Source of the DNA: Clavelina lepadiformis
Lineage: Eukaryota; Chordata; Ascidiacea; Aplousobranchia; Clavelinidae
Length of the DNA: 64,000 nucleotides
Assembly: GCF_947623445.1 (NCBI RefSeq)
Contig: NC_135243.1
Coordinates: forward strand, 19,972,479 to 20,036,478
Reading direction: 5' to 3'
The notes under the pieces are model-generated. The model saw only the letters and a list, made by a program, of their open reading frames with translations. It made no database searches and had not been told where the DNA came from. Position numbers and translations under genes: made by a program. Below, piece after piece: positions 34,301 through 44,915 of this stretch. Position 1 is the first letter of the stretch; each line of letters opens with the position of its first letter.

Positions 34301-35804
34301 ATAGTGTATATATATGTATATATATATATATATATACATATATATATGGTTAATATATTTGTCCCGATGTTATGATCATTGATTAAGTTTTCGGCACACA
34401 TTTTGCAACGTTAAATATGCTTGCTCCATTTTCACTTATACCCAATATATTAGCTTCTCGTTGTATTTGCCAAGTGTTTACATGTCAGAAAGCCGAACTG
34501 TACATGAGATGTACTGCATATATGTATGCATAAAATGTTTTTGAGAATCTTTTGCGTGCTGTAATGATTTGTAGCGGTAAAATCACTTTTTATTATCATT
34601 AAACCACCTTTGTGAAACATAAAGTTTAATTTGAAAGCAGGATAATATGCCTGTAGGTTATGTTATAACTGCTCTGAACAAATTATAGGCTGTTCTTGTG
34701 TACATTGTTAGAAGTGGTGATTTGTAGAGGCGTTCAGTCGGGACGTATTTTTTATGGCTCATGAGCTTATTTATTGCTACAACCAGTTCTTTTAACCTTA
34801 AAGGTGCTATGTATACCTAAAGCGAATTCTTTTTTGCGACTGTGGCAAACACAGCATTTCCTTCATCAAAGTAGGCCTACTGTCAACATTGAAATATTCT
34901 AACAACTATGATGGATCTCATGAACCATATCTTTTAATTCCATTTGTATACTTTCGTTTAATATCCTCTAACCAATACCCTATAATATCTTTAAAAAATT
35001 TTCCCAATTTCGAAAGTAATCACCTGTTTATGAAACTTTTTATTTAAGGCAAGGGAGCTTACGGTTTAATCCGTTTTCTGTTTTACGTAAAACGTCAGTG
35101 TTTGTCACATTTATAAATATGTAAATATGCAGTAAAATATATACGTTATTATACAATTTACCTTTTTATTTCATCATGTTTTATGTATTATCGTTCAGGT
35201 TTGGATAGTTAGCGGATGTCATTACACACACGGTGCTAGAATGCGAATGAAATACGTCAAAGAGTTACGAGAAGCCGGTCTTAAATTCACAGGATACGGA
35301 AAATGCTTTGATCGACCTGTACCGAGAACCAAAGACTTTACTTATCCTCATGATACTATAAAAAATTATAAATTTTATCTGGCCTTTGAAAACGCGTTGC
35401 ATTGCACTGACTACATTACCGAAAAGTTTTGGGACAACGCCTTGAGAAGTGGGGCCGTCCCAATAGTTTGGGGACCAAAAAAGGAAGACATTCTTAGAGT
35501 TGCTCCTTTGGACTCTTTCATATTTGTCGAAGATTTTAAATCACCCAAGGATTTGGTTGAATATTTATTTTACTTGGATAAAAACGACGCTGAGTACCGA
35601 AAGTTTTTCAGTTGGAGAGAAGACGAAAGCATGACTGATGAAAAAATGATCAAATTAACAAAGACGAAGTACCCTAACCTGGACGTGCAAATGTCAATGA
35701 AGACCTTTTGTGATAAACTACTGGAAAACAATCATACAAAAATTATTTCTTCCCTGAAGAAGGAATTTCGGGATTCGAATCCCAGTGAATGCCTAATGTC
35801 TTAA
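31342..35804 (+). CDS. Alpha-1,3-fucosyltransferase-like (GT10) gene, copy C, complete
   Basis: The only copy complete and open in this window. Exons: 31342-31727 (386 nt), 33601-33826 (226 nt) and 35199-35804 (606 nt, TAA), giving 405 residues, normal for GT10. Start MVRKVMIRKAF; the in-frame ATG at 31357 matches copy B's start. Residues ~10-26 (AALKY-type region through ALAVLAVFLW) form a single signal-anchor helix, then a ~35-residue stem, then PPLILYWGYPWHDKSSGAP opening the catalytic domain. Exon 2 has FNWTWTYRRDAD; exon 3 has YKFYLAFENALHCTDYITEK and GAVPIVWGP. Expected role: Golgi transfer of fucose from GDP-fucose. A second, identical exon 2 lies at 33957-34182; only one can be used without shifting the frame. 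The downstream AATAAA of copy A is AACAAA here. Confidence 0.9.
33523..34234 (+). repeat. Exact 356-bp tandem duplication containing FUT-C exon 2
   Basis: Unit 1 is about 33523-33878 and unit 2 about 33879-34234, with the same sequence as far as I could compare. Each holds the TTGCAG acceptor, the 226-nt exon and the GTAAGC donor. The junction (GAAATTAAATCTG) shares only TA between the two breakpoints, indicating microhomology-mediated duplication. The two exons are 33601-33826 and 33957-34182. Confidence 0.95.
34306..34346. repeat. TA microsatellite in FUT-C intron 2
   Basis: Runs of TATA with a few C/G interruptions, at the position matching 19799 in copy B. Confidence 0.9.
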
Positions 35805-38160
35805 CAACAAAAGAAAAACAAAGTATCGTGGCAAAAAAGATACAATTACATTGTAATGAAAGCTTATCGTGTTTGTCAGAGTATAAGTGATGTAAAATTA
35901 GTCAAGCGAAACTGCTTGAAACATCAAAACACTTAAATTATACCAACAAGGCACATTTTTATTGAAGATTCCTTACAATTACATACAGTATTTAACATAT
36001 TGACTTATCGCTTTTTCTTTAGTACGAGTTGATTGTAAAGGGCATGGTAAGTTTCTATGTTTGCGGTTGGACCCAAGCGTTATCGGCGTTTAAGCGCTAT
36101 CATTTTGTTTGGCGTCTCATATACAGTATACGTTCACTTTATATTTGAAAAACGCTTTATGCTTAATTTTAAACTTTTTGTGGAATGTTTGACCAAAATA
36201 AAGCTTTCATAATTAAAAAATACCAGTCCGGGATCGATACTACTGTTACCATATACTTTGAAATGTCATAATATCAATCAGCTATGCACTATCATTTTAT
36301 ACTGTTGCTATTTTTGATACTTTTAGAGTGTAACCATATTTCGTTATTTCTTTCAGCACTGGTGTTTTTGTAACTTATAAGAAAACCAGTTTATTGTTCA
36401 TAAGGATAAATTGTTAAAATCTATAATTTAAATGATTTTAAGAGATGTATTATTGAATTTTAATACTATTATACCACGTTTTTTATTTCAGAGCTGTGAG
36501 AATTAACTGTTAAAGTAACCTTCATTTTAGCATAAAATATACCTTTGCAAGCCAGTCCGCAATATGTTTGCTTATTTTAAAAAGTACAGAAACTGTTATA
36601 TCAATTTGTGAACATAAATAGATCTAAGGTTTTTCGCAACTACAAACTTCACATGATTCGTTACTGATGATACTGATGGCAACAGAAGAAACGGCAGACA
36701 ATTTCAAAACTGTGCACTTTTAATAGTTGGTTTTGGATAACTTTGATTTCATGGGTTGTTTTTGTTGTATAATAATTTAGGTTTGTTCAGCTTAGTTCGA
36801 AGAAGCACTTCACAACTGTTTATCATTTGAGGGGCTCCAATAACGTGCCGTGTCTTGATCTATGCGTCGTTTTTCATTTTTTCTGTTTCGTCCATAGCAA
36901 TCTATTTTGATTTAAAGACAACATCTGCGTTAACACTAAACCGTAAAAACGCTTTAACAAACAAAACCAATTCACTTAAACAAAAGTCGTAAGTCTTGGG
37001 TTACCGAAATGAGTCTGTTCAATCGCTTTTATTCTTTTTTCATGGTAGAATGTTATGAATGGAATCTTGCCCTTTTGTACAGTGTAGACTGTAGATAGTG
37101 TTACACCATCACACAAAAATCGTTTTTGTAATTTAAAGTAACATTACTCTTAAATAAAATCAACTACTTTTATGTGGTACACCTTGAAAAAAAATGTATA
37201 GTATGATAATAAAGTCGGCCTATGGCAAGAAATAAATTTTGGATTCGGTTCGATTTAACACGAAAGGTGCGAAACACAAACGAACACAAAGTCAGAGGAG
37301 ACTGGCGCTTCGATTGAACCGACCGACGCACACAAGCAAATATCTTGCATCTTGCAAATACCTGTTGGTATTCTCGCAGAGCAAGCACACAAACGCATTC
37401 TGGTGAATTAGAATACAAATTCCCGGGACAATGGTGATTTTACCAAAGTGCAAACAGTGGAAAAGCCTATTACCACATTCCTTTTATTAGCAGCTACAAT
37501 CCCGGTTACTAAGCTAGTTGTTGTGCAAGTTCCGGTTGAAAAATACATTTTTTGTTTTTGCCGAATTTAAGAGTGTTAAACAACGCCATTGAACAGGAGC
37601 AAACATCGTTAATACTTCGGCTAAGGGCAATTACAATTTACAACAGTCGCGTCACCGGGTATCGAAGACCGTTAGTGCGTGTCCAGCGCCCTAGATACTC
37701 GTCTACCTAGCAGACAGGCCGAAGTATTATATCGAGACGACGCTCATTGTTAGCCGGCAGAGCGTCGTTTGATACTCTCTATTGCCTCAAGAGACGTTTC
37801 TGTGTGGCTATGACGTGAATTTAAAACTGTGCTATATACCATCTTCAAACTTAAGTGTTTACCCTATGGCAGTATAACTATAGGGTAACAGCTTTTTTCG
37901 GTCTGTTTGTTTGAGGTTTCTGCAGCTTAATGGCTTGTCGATGTAACCAATTATTGTAGACAGGTTTTAAAATCGGGCAAGGATTGATTAAAATCACCAG
38001 GAGTGTAGAATTTATAAAAAAAATTATGTATATACATAATCTATAACTTATATTAAGCAAGAATTTTGAAATAAATGTTACTGGTTTTATATAAACTGAC
38101 CTACAGCTGAAATTTGCTAGTGTTAAAATGTTTTTTAAAAGTTGATTACATTTATTTCCT
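35805..38160. other. 3' flank of FUT copy C, no gene recognised
   Basis: The first ~450 bp is paralogous to the 3' flank of copy B (21158-21600; shared GGAATGTTTGA and GGGATCGATACTAC-like landmarks). The rest is AT-rich with no supported coding region. Confidence 0.5.
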
Positions 38161-38424
38161 ATGAATTTAATTATTCTAAAGATAACTTTAACTGGTAGTT
38201 TGATAACCTTTACAAATCTAATACGAGTTGACTCTAAAGAAGGGTGGTCGTTTACACCAACAGCAAATAGATTTAGGGCACTTCAAGCGACACAGCAAGT
38301 GATCCAAAACCTCTTTCAAGAGTGCTTAACCTTAAATGTGACAGGGAATGACATTATGTCAAGCTGTTTGAAGTTTGAATTTGAAGTCTGCCTTGCCGGC
38401 ATTGAAGACGGTCACCGTTTATAG
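38161..38424 (+). CDS. Unrecognised short ORF with possible signal peptide
   Basis: An 87-residue frame beginning MNLIILKITLTGSLITF, a hydrophobic N-terminus like a signal peptide, then a soluble part with three Cys and one N-x-T site (NVTG). Its TAG stop lies inside the target duplication of the adjacent hAT MITE. It could be a first exon of a secreted protein or chance; no homologue was recognised. Confidence 0.2.
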   Translation: MNLIILKITLTGSLITFTNLIRVDSKEGWSFTPTANRFRALQATQQVIQNLFQECLTLNVTGNDIMSSCLKFEFEVCLAGIEDGHRL

Positions 38425-38426
38425 AC

Positions 38427-38779
38427 CAGGGGTTCCCAACCGGTGGTACGCGTACCACTAGTGGTACGCGGGAGCTTTTCAGGTGGTACGCGAGCAGCTC
38501 TCCGTTGCATGCGATATACAGTATACCGGTACTGTAGTAGTATAACAATTTAATTTTGAGTTGCTAAAATATGCGAACAACACTTTTATTTCTTTCCGTA
38601 CTAAATTCTCTGCACTCAGTAAGCTACTTTTGTCGATCTTGCTCCCTGCTGTCATTGTTATTAATACAATGCTGCTGAGCGAATATTGGATGAAATTAGT
38701 TGTTTTGAAAATAGTGGTACGTGTTGACAATCCGTGGTGGCTAAGTGGTACGAGAACATAAAAAGGTTGGGAACCCCTG
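38427..38779. mobile_element. hAT-type MITE
   Basis: A 353-bp element with TIR CAGGGGTTCCCAACC and its reverse complement GGTTGGGAACCCCTG, flanked by the perfect 8-bp duplication TTATAGAC (38419-38426 and 38780-38787). The repeated word GGTGGTACG inside is typical of such non-autonomous hAT elements. Confidence 0.92.
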
Positions 38780-38809
38780 TTATAGACGGTATTTATTTCT
38801 TGTCCATTT

Positions 38810-41100
38810 TTTGTCAAAAGATCATCCCTTCAGAACAAATCGTTTCACGGGTACTGATCCTCTTAGCCAAATAGCCCCAGGGTTATTTGTGTTGACCTAG
38901 TACCATTTTGAAAGCGACCAGGTCTGTCCAATTTCCATCACGCTCACAGTTGGCAGTGTTAAGCAAAACTGTTCTCTCATCCGCCTGATTGACGATTATT
39001 GAGTTGTGAAAGTTCCTATAGGCCTTCGAGCCCAACAAGACGTGGAATTTATCTCGCCTGTAGTTGGCAGTATCTACATTGTTCTTATTTTGGCTCCGGT
39101 TTCCTCGACACATCGAACATCTTATCCCAACAACGATGCCAGTAGAAGGCAGTCTAATAGACCATTGAAATTCCATCACACTGTAGTTTCTATTGCACAT
39201 TATGCTGTTGGCATTACCTTCTCACGGATCACATTAAAAAGAGGTGTCCATAATGCTTTTACACTGTTTGTACAATACAGTAGTTTCACGGCATTTTTAA
39301 CAATATTGTGATAAATTGTGGTTTCCAGTCAAAACCAGTCGGCCAGAAACACAAAGTTTCGCTGCCAACAGTAGGTTTATTGCTGGATATTCGTTCCTCA
39401 CTTCAAGCAGTCACGCCAATGAGAAGCGCTGGAGCGCGATAACTTAAGAACGCCGCCATCTAGATGAAACACCAGGAGCAGCGCGTCTGCAAGTCGCGCC
39501 TTAAGGTCCGAAGGGAAGCCGAAGAAGCCCGTCGAGTTGCTCAGATGAAGGCCGACGAGGAACAAAAGAAGAAAGCACGTGCTCTTGTATAAATGCAAAA
39601 AGCGCAACAACAACCCAATTGGAACATAAAACCCTGGATGTAGTTAAGCTCTCTTGATGGTCCCACAACATCGAAGGACACTAAAACCGCCCTGGTTCCT
39701 ATCAGTGATCCAAATTAGGGGCATTTTGCATCGGTCCAAACGAGTCCTCAGCCGCTCTCGCAAATAAGCAACACCTCCAACTACAGCGAGAAAATGTCTG
39801 TTCAAGCTACCGTGTCCAGACTCCGTACAGTTTGGGAGCACTCTTCTTACCAGGTGATAAGCCGCTTGTGTTGCAGAAAACGCCTGAGGTTTCCTGACCG
39901 ATAGATGTTGGTTCCTCGGTTTTCCTGCTAAGCTAGAGTTATTGTGATTTTCTCAATTCATTAGTGTAATCGATTTGGCGGGGAACGTAACATTCTAGCT
40001 TCGGGACGGCTCCATTGCCTAAAAAATTTTCGTTTTGCACAAATCACCGTTAGGGATTTGCGCAATCGCGGCGCTGTAATTATGGCGTGAAGCATTGTCG
40101 TGTCGTTCTGTTATGTTACTGCGTTTCAGTTGAGTGGTATCGCGGCTGTAGTAGCCACGATTTAAACAGTTCTCTTTTTATTTCTTCCGTGGTTTTTGGC
40201 CATGGTATTTCCAAAGTTAGTGTTTTCCTTTGGTGTTAAAGCTGTTCCGTGTAGTATGACAATTGACAATAGACTTATGATAATTGTGTTCTTTGATATC
40301 TTGGTGGATACAAAAAGTCAGCTAGGAGTAATAAACTGTATTTTTGCCAAAATGTATTCTTGGCAGGATTGTTTTATTGAAGTATTTGGCTAATACCCGC
40401 TTACAATTTATTCGTGTTTGTTGATCAAACACAAGTTGGACCCAGCAGCTGTCCCAGGCTACTGGCTCCTCATTACCAAAGTAGACAAATGACAACCTCT
40501 TGCAGGCGCTATGGTCACTTTGTAGGCAGCAGAGTGTTGCGTCAGCAGCATCGAACAGTTTTATGGCCGTTACACAAGTGTCATTTCCGTATTTTCACAG
40601 GCGATTTTTGAATATAGCAAAAAGTATTTTCTGACATTCCAATGCAAACTTCTTTTGGGATCTTACCGCTACGGCTTTCGTCGCGTCCCTTGCTTGAAGT
40701 AAAGCGTGCCCAGTTGTAGTTTGTAGGATGCGCCGCCCAAGTGAACGAAATGTGTGCACACAGCACACCTACCGGGAGATCTGCTCCTCTTGGCTGTGTT
40801 TTATCTGGTTGGAAATACCTTTGAAAATCTTGACTCGTTGTCGGTCGTTAGAATGTCGACATTGATCTTGTCCCGATGTAGACCACATGCCAGTTGCTCA
40901 CCCGAAGTACGTTCCACGTTCCCTATTACCGGTGATGGGATTCAAATATTTTATCATCCGGTTCTCTCACTAACAACCTGTTATATTGACACGGGGCTGA
41001 TATACACATAAGACTATACATACGCTTGTTAACAACCGGTTTGCGAAAGCCATTAAAATTCCAAGAACCGGTTCGCACCGGCTGAATTCCACCACTGCCT
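38810..41100. repeat. Paralogous block downstream of FUT copy C
   Basis: Counterpart of 24850-26060, expanded by about 1 kb. Contains (a) 38870-39210, whose - strand frame 39200-38883 reads NVDTANYRRDKFHVLLGS and NTANCERDGNWTD; (b) 39460-39594 +, MKHQEQRVCKSRLKVRREAE then RRVAQMKADEEQKKKARAL, a charged coiled-coil-like stretch ending TAA; (c) 40414-40600, - strand KYGNDTCVTAIKLFDAADAT with CCLQSDHSACKRLSFV. Piece (c) keeps the frame in both copies, as expected for a real Cys-rich exon, but no family was recognised and gene boundaries are not resolved. Confidence 0.5.
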
Positions 41101-43022
41101 ATAACACGTATGCAACGCACGTATATGTAAATATAGCTGCTTATAAAGGCTTGCATACCTACATTTTCTGCATTGAAAAGCAAGTATAGCTCATACGTTT
41201 CATTTCAAATATTTTTTTAGCGCAAAACCGAAACGTTTCGTTCTTAACACACTTCATAAAACCATGATAAATTTAAACCCCGGTTTTAAAAACTTTCCCC
41301 ATTACTCACCATCCCAAACGTTCTTGAATTAATCATTATCGTCACTTCATAGGTAACAAAAAACGAAGCAAATTAACGTAACACCAAAACAACGCAAAAA
41401 ATCGAACAGGAGTAACGTAAATTGACGTAAATAATTTGTATTTATTTCATTATGAAACTCGTTTTCCGGTAAGCTAGTCATGCTATAATTCATTTTAGGA
41501 CAAACGCGCAACTAAACACATTTTATCCGCTTTCGTTGATAACTCGCTGTATAAAAGGAAGTGTCAATTTTGCATGAAATAAGTCATACAGTCTGCTGTT
41601 AAAGATGGACGAAAAATATACAGGAAAAAGGGTTCAGTTAATGTAGTCGCAATAATAGATGTATAGGTTAATTAAAAAGATACAATTGCTGGCTGTTGTG
41701 TTTAGGTAGTCGAAGGTAATGTCTGATCCTAGTTAGCTAATCGAAGCATTGAAGCAAATTGTGGTGCGTGAATGTCCTTGATTTTTTTACCTGAGAGATT
41801 CTTCGGTTTGGTTCAACCAAAAAATTCGCCAGGTTGTCTAATTGGAAAACCTATGCCATATACAGTAGGTCATTTCACTGGGAGTGAATTTCAGGTCTTC
41901 TTACACAAATGTAGCATGACTTTTTGAGACCTAAATGACAGTCTACCAGTCTGCGCCATTTTTAAAATATTTTAACGCGGTTTTCAAGTTTTCGTGAATT
42001 TTGCTAGTGCCAGTATAGGGCACATAACGTTAAATTATTTTGCTTTCATTTCAAGTATAGATTCCGTAGCTTATGTACCAACTAATTTTAAAAACGTGTT
42101 TATTTAATGATGATGGTGCCAAAAAGATTTTTGGTTGCGTTGTATACAGTTCTTTTTAATTAATTTACTTACTTAGATTTTTTTTTCCAAATGACGTATA
42201 AAATTGCAAGACACATGGGCGTAAAGGTCAGAGGCGGGGACAATGTGCCCCATTTTGGAGAAGCCATCACGCGGTCAATAAACCGTTTCTGAATGACAAA
42301 CTGCTGTACCTTCCAAATTTTAAGTTTACACATACATTAGCCCATGTGTTTTTATTGTTGGTATAACAAAGGAAAATAAACAGCTACTAGCCCATGTGTT
42401 TTTATTGTTGGTATAACAAAGAAAAATCAACAGCTACATCAAACTAAAATCTATAGTTATGGAGTAGCATAATCCTGGCTAAGTTTAAAATTTAGGATCC
42501 TTTTTTCAATTAAAATAGCTTAAAACACAAAATAAGCTACAGTCTTAAATGCTAATATGTCAAAAAAAATTAACGTAATGAACCAAAACAAAATTCGATT
42601 TTGTGCCAACTGCTGGCTGAAAAAATTAAGGCGCTGTCCCGTTTTGGGCAATGTCGTTGTAATTCTTTTTTGTGTAACAAAGTCAATATCAAACAAAATT
42701 TACTCACCAGAACTGCTTGACCAGGTTTAAAACATATCATTGTTATATAAAGCTTGATAAAACTTGATATACAGCATAAAACTTACCAAGAATCAAAGCA
42801 AAATGTTACCAACAAGTCACTTGCCGGTCAATCACTTGATTAGTTTCATCAATCAAATCTTACTTTTCGGAATGGCGTTACACAAGGAAAAGTTGATAAA
42901 GTGCTCCTATCATAAATATAGGATGTACACACAAACACTCTGTGACAGATGAGATTCAGAAACCAACAAAGTGTAAAGTGAAGTTAAACGTAAATGCTGC
43001 ACCTGTAGTAACTACAGCATAT
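41101..43022. other. Intergenic with a 50-bp tandem duplication
   Basis: No gene recognised. 42339-42388 is repeated in 42389-42438 with few changes (word TAGCCCATGTGTTTTTATTG). A TATAAAAGG at ~41551 lies in a segment (41520-41605) that resembles 43440-43540. Confidence 0.5.
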
Positions 43023-43031
43023 ACTACAACT

Positions 43032-43317
43032 GGTTCTACGACAATTAACCGTGGGAAATTGACCGCGAACAAACTAACCGGGGACAACTGACCGTGACGT
43101 AAATTGACCGAGAACCAACTGACCCCTTAGACCCCTTAGTTCAGACCCCTTAGACTAGATATAACACAAAGAAACTGGAAACACATGGTTAGTAAGCAGG
43201 TCACGGTTCACAAAATACATAGCGTTTGATTTGTGTCGCCGGCCAATTTGTTGTCGGTCAGTTGATCACGACCAATTGTCGCTGGTTAATTTGTTCGCGG
43301 TTAATTGACGTGATCCC
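43032..43317. mobile_element. MULE-type MITE with iterated TIRs of a second family
   Basis: A 286-bp element with the perfect 9-bp duplication ACTACAACT (43023-43031 and 43318-43326). The left end GGTTCTACGACAATTAACCG and the right end in reverse complement GGGATCACGTCAATTAACCG pair over a long TIR made of ~14-bp units (AATTGACCGCGAAC, AACTAACCGGGGAC, AACTGACCGTGACG). The architecture matches the MULEs at 12161 and 26552, but the unit sequence is different. Confidence 0.85.
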
Positions 43318-43326
43318 ACTACAACT

Positions 43327-44690
43327 ATACTCATGCATGAAAAATATCTAAAAATATTTATTAATGGGCCTAATTAGCAACACATACATTTCAAAACACA
43401 TCTATTTTTTGACTGCGTCACTTTCCATTAAACGTTGCAAAGAAACAAGCTATTACCGCTTTCGTTGATTACTCAACACCTAAAAGGAAATGATAATTGA
43501 CAGCAAGTGATTGACGTAGCCCGTTGTTAAAAATATGCGGGGTAGGTTGCAAATGATGGACATATATATACTCACAATGATCCATAATTATGGTTTAGTT
43601 TAAATTTGGCCGCTTTGCTATAAACTTTAAGATTGGTAAAGAGAAAACTGTAAAAGATCTTTGAAAATGCAATTGTGGTTTTCGCTGAACTAGTATAAAA
43701 TGATTGTACAAATGTTATTGGCAATTAAGCGTATTTAATTTGTCATGGTACAGCGCTTGGTCTAAGCATCTAAGCAGAGTGTTAAAGTTTAATTAAAGGT
43801 CTTGTATATAAGCTATAAATAAATATTTTTGAAGCACTTTCTTGTTCTTATCTTATTTTAATTAACTGCTGGCAAACTTGAATTTTGTGGTTTAAAGTTT
43901 AATTGGAAGTGCTTGAAAAGTATACCTGTACAATACAACAACTAAAATATGTCTTGGAATGATACTTGCCAACGTTTTTTGGACATAAAACCACAACACA
44001 TTGATTACATTTGACTCGGAGATCTTGAACAGAAATGGGGTTCAGCTGGAAACGAAAGGAATGTCACAGTAAGTTTGGCTGAATATGCGTAATGCATACC
44101 ACCATAAATATAAGAACTTTTTGTGAAATTACATTTGAGGTATGCATAGGCTAAATTTTGCCTGTCTTTTTTCTCGTATTGCTAAAAGATGTATATGTAA
44201 ACTTTCCAAATACAGATTTTCTATTTCTCTTCTCTCTGTATATTCCACCCATGCAAATATTTTCACTTGCATCGTAACTTCCATATGAGTGAGATAGTCA
44301 TTTTGCTTAATGTTACCGATTTAACCATTTAAAATTTTAAATGGTCACGTAACAATGTTTTTGTGATTAACATTTACAACCATAAGAGTATAAAAAGCAC
44401 AAGCATTGAGTTTAATTTTATTTGACATTTGCGTTCCGGTTTAATATTTGGTGTTTTCTCTACCCGTAAAATGTAGTTGGCAGAAGTGGCAGCTCAAAGA
44501 GTAGCAGGAGATGGTATTGACGTCACTTTCCACGGTTTGGAGTATAAGTTTTTGCGACGTGAAGATGGATTTACATACTACAAGAAATTTGGGAAAGTTG
44601 CGGTTGTGTACAATAGTACTAGTTGTAAGTACAAAGCCAAAATTATGATAAAGCAGCTTATGTGTACTTCTCGTATATCAACATACAGTA
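43327..44690. other. Intergenic with an unassigned ORF
   Basis: The frame 44477-44758 (no ATG near its start) encodes FHGLEYKFLRREDGFTYYKK then SCKYKAKIMI, faintly like a degenerate FLYWCH finger. Not enough to call a gene. Confidence 0.3.
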
Positions 44691-44915
44691 CGCACAAGAT
44701 TCGTAATCAAAATATGTTTTTCAGACACAGTAATCGCGTTTGGAATAGACTCTGTTGAAGGCGGCCAAAACTGTCGGTATGTTTTGGACAAGGCGATAGA
44801 GTGGATGCGTAGTCACGCCATACAATGACTGCGGAATTTGTACATGCAACATATCAATTATTAATTACTAATCAAGAATCCTTGTAATGTGGAAAAATCT
44901 GAATCATTCAAAAAT
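44690..44915 (+). repeat. Dispersed repeat, copy 1
   Basis: Similar to 47463-47720: shared words AATCGCGTTTGGAA, TCTGTTGAA and GATTCTGTTGAATG-like, then a common AT-rich tail (AATTATTAATTACTAATCAA). Ends not defined; identity of the repeat unknown. Confidence 0.55.

Noticed and set aside
44477..44758. FLYWCH-like zinc finger gene
   Set aside because: Only weak resemblance, no ATG near the start, and the attempted joining to an upstream exon at 43949 gave an incompatible phase and an internal stop.
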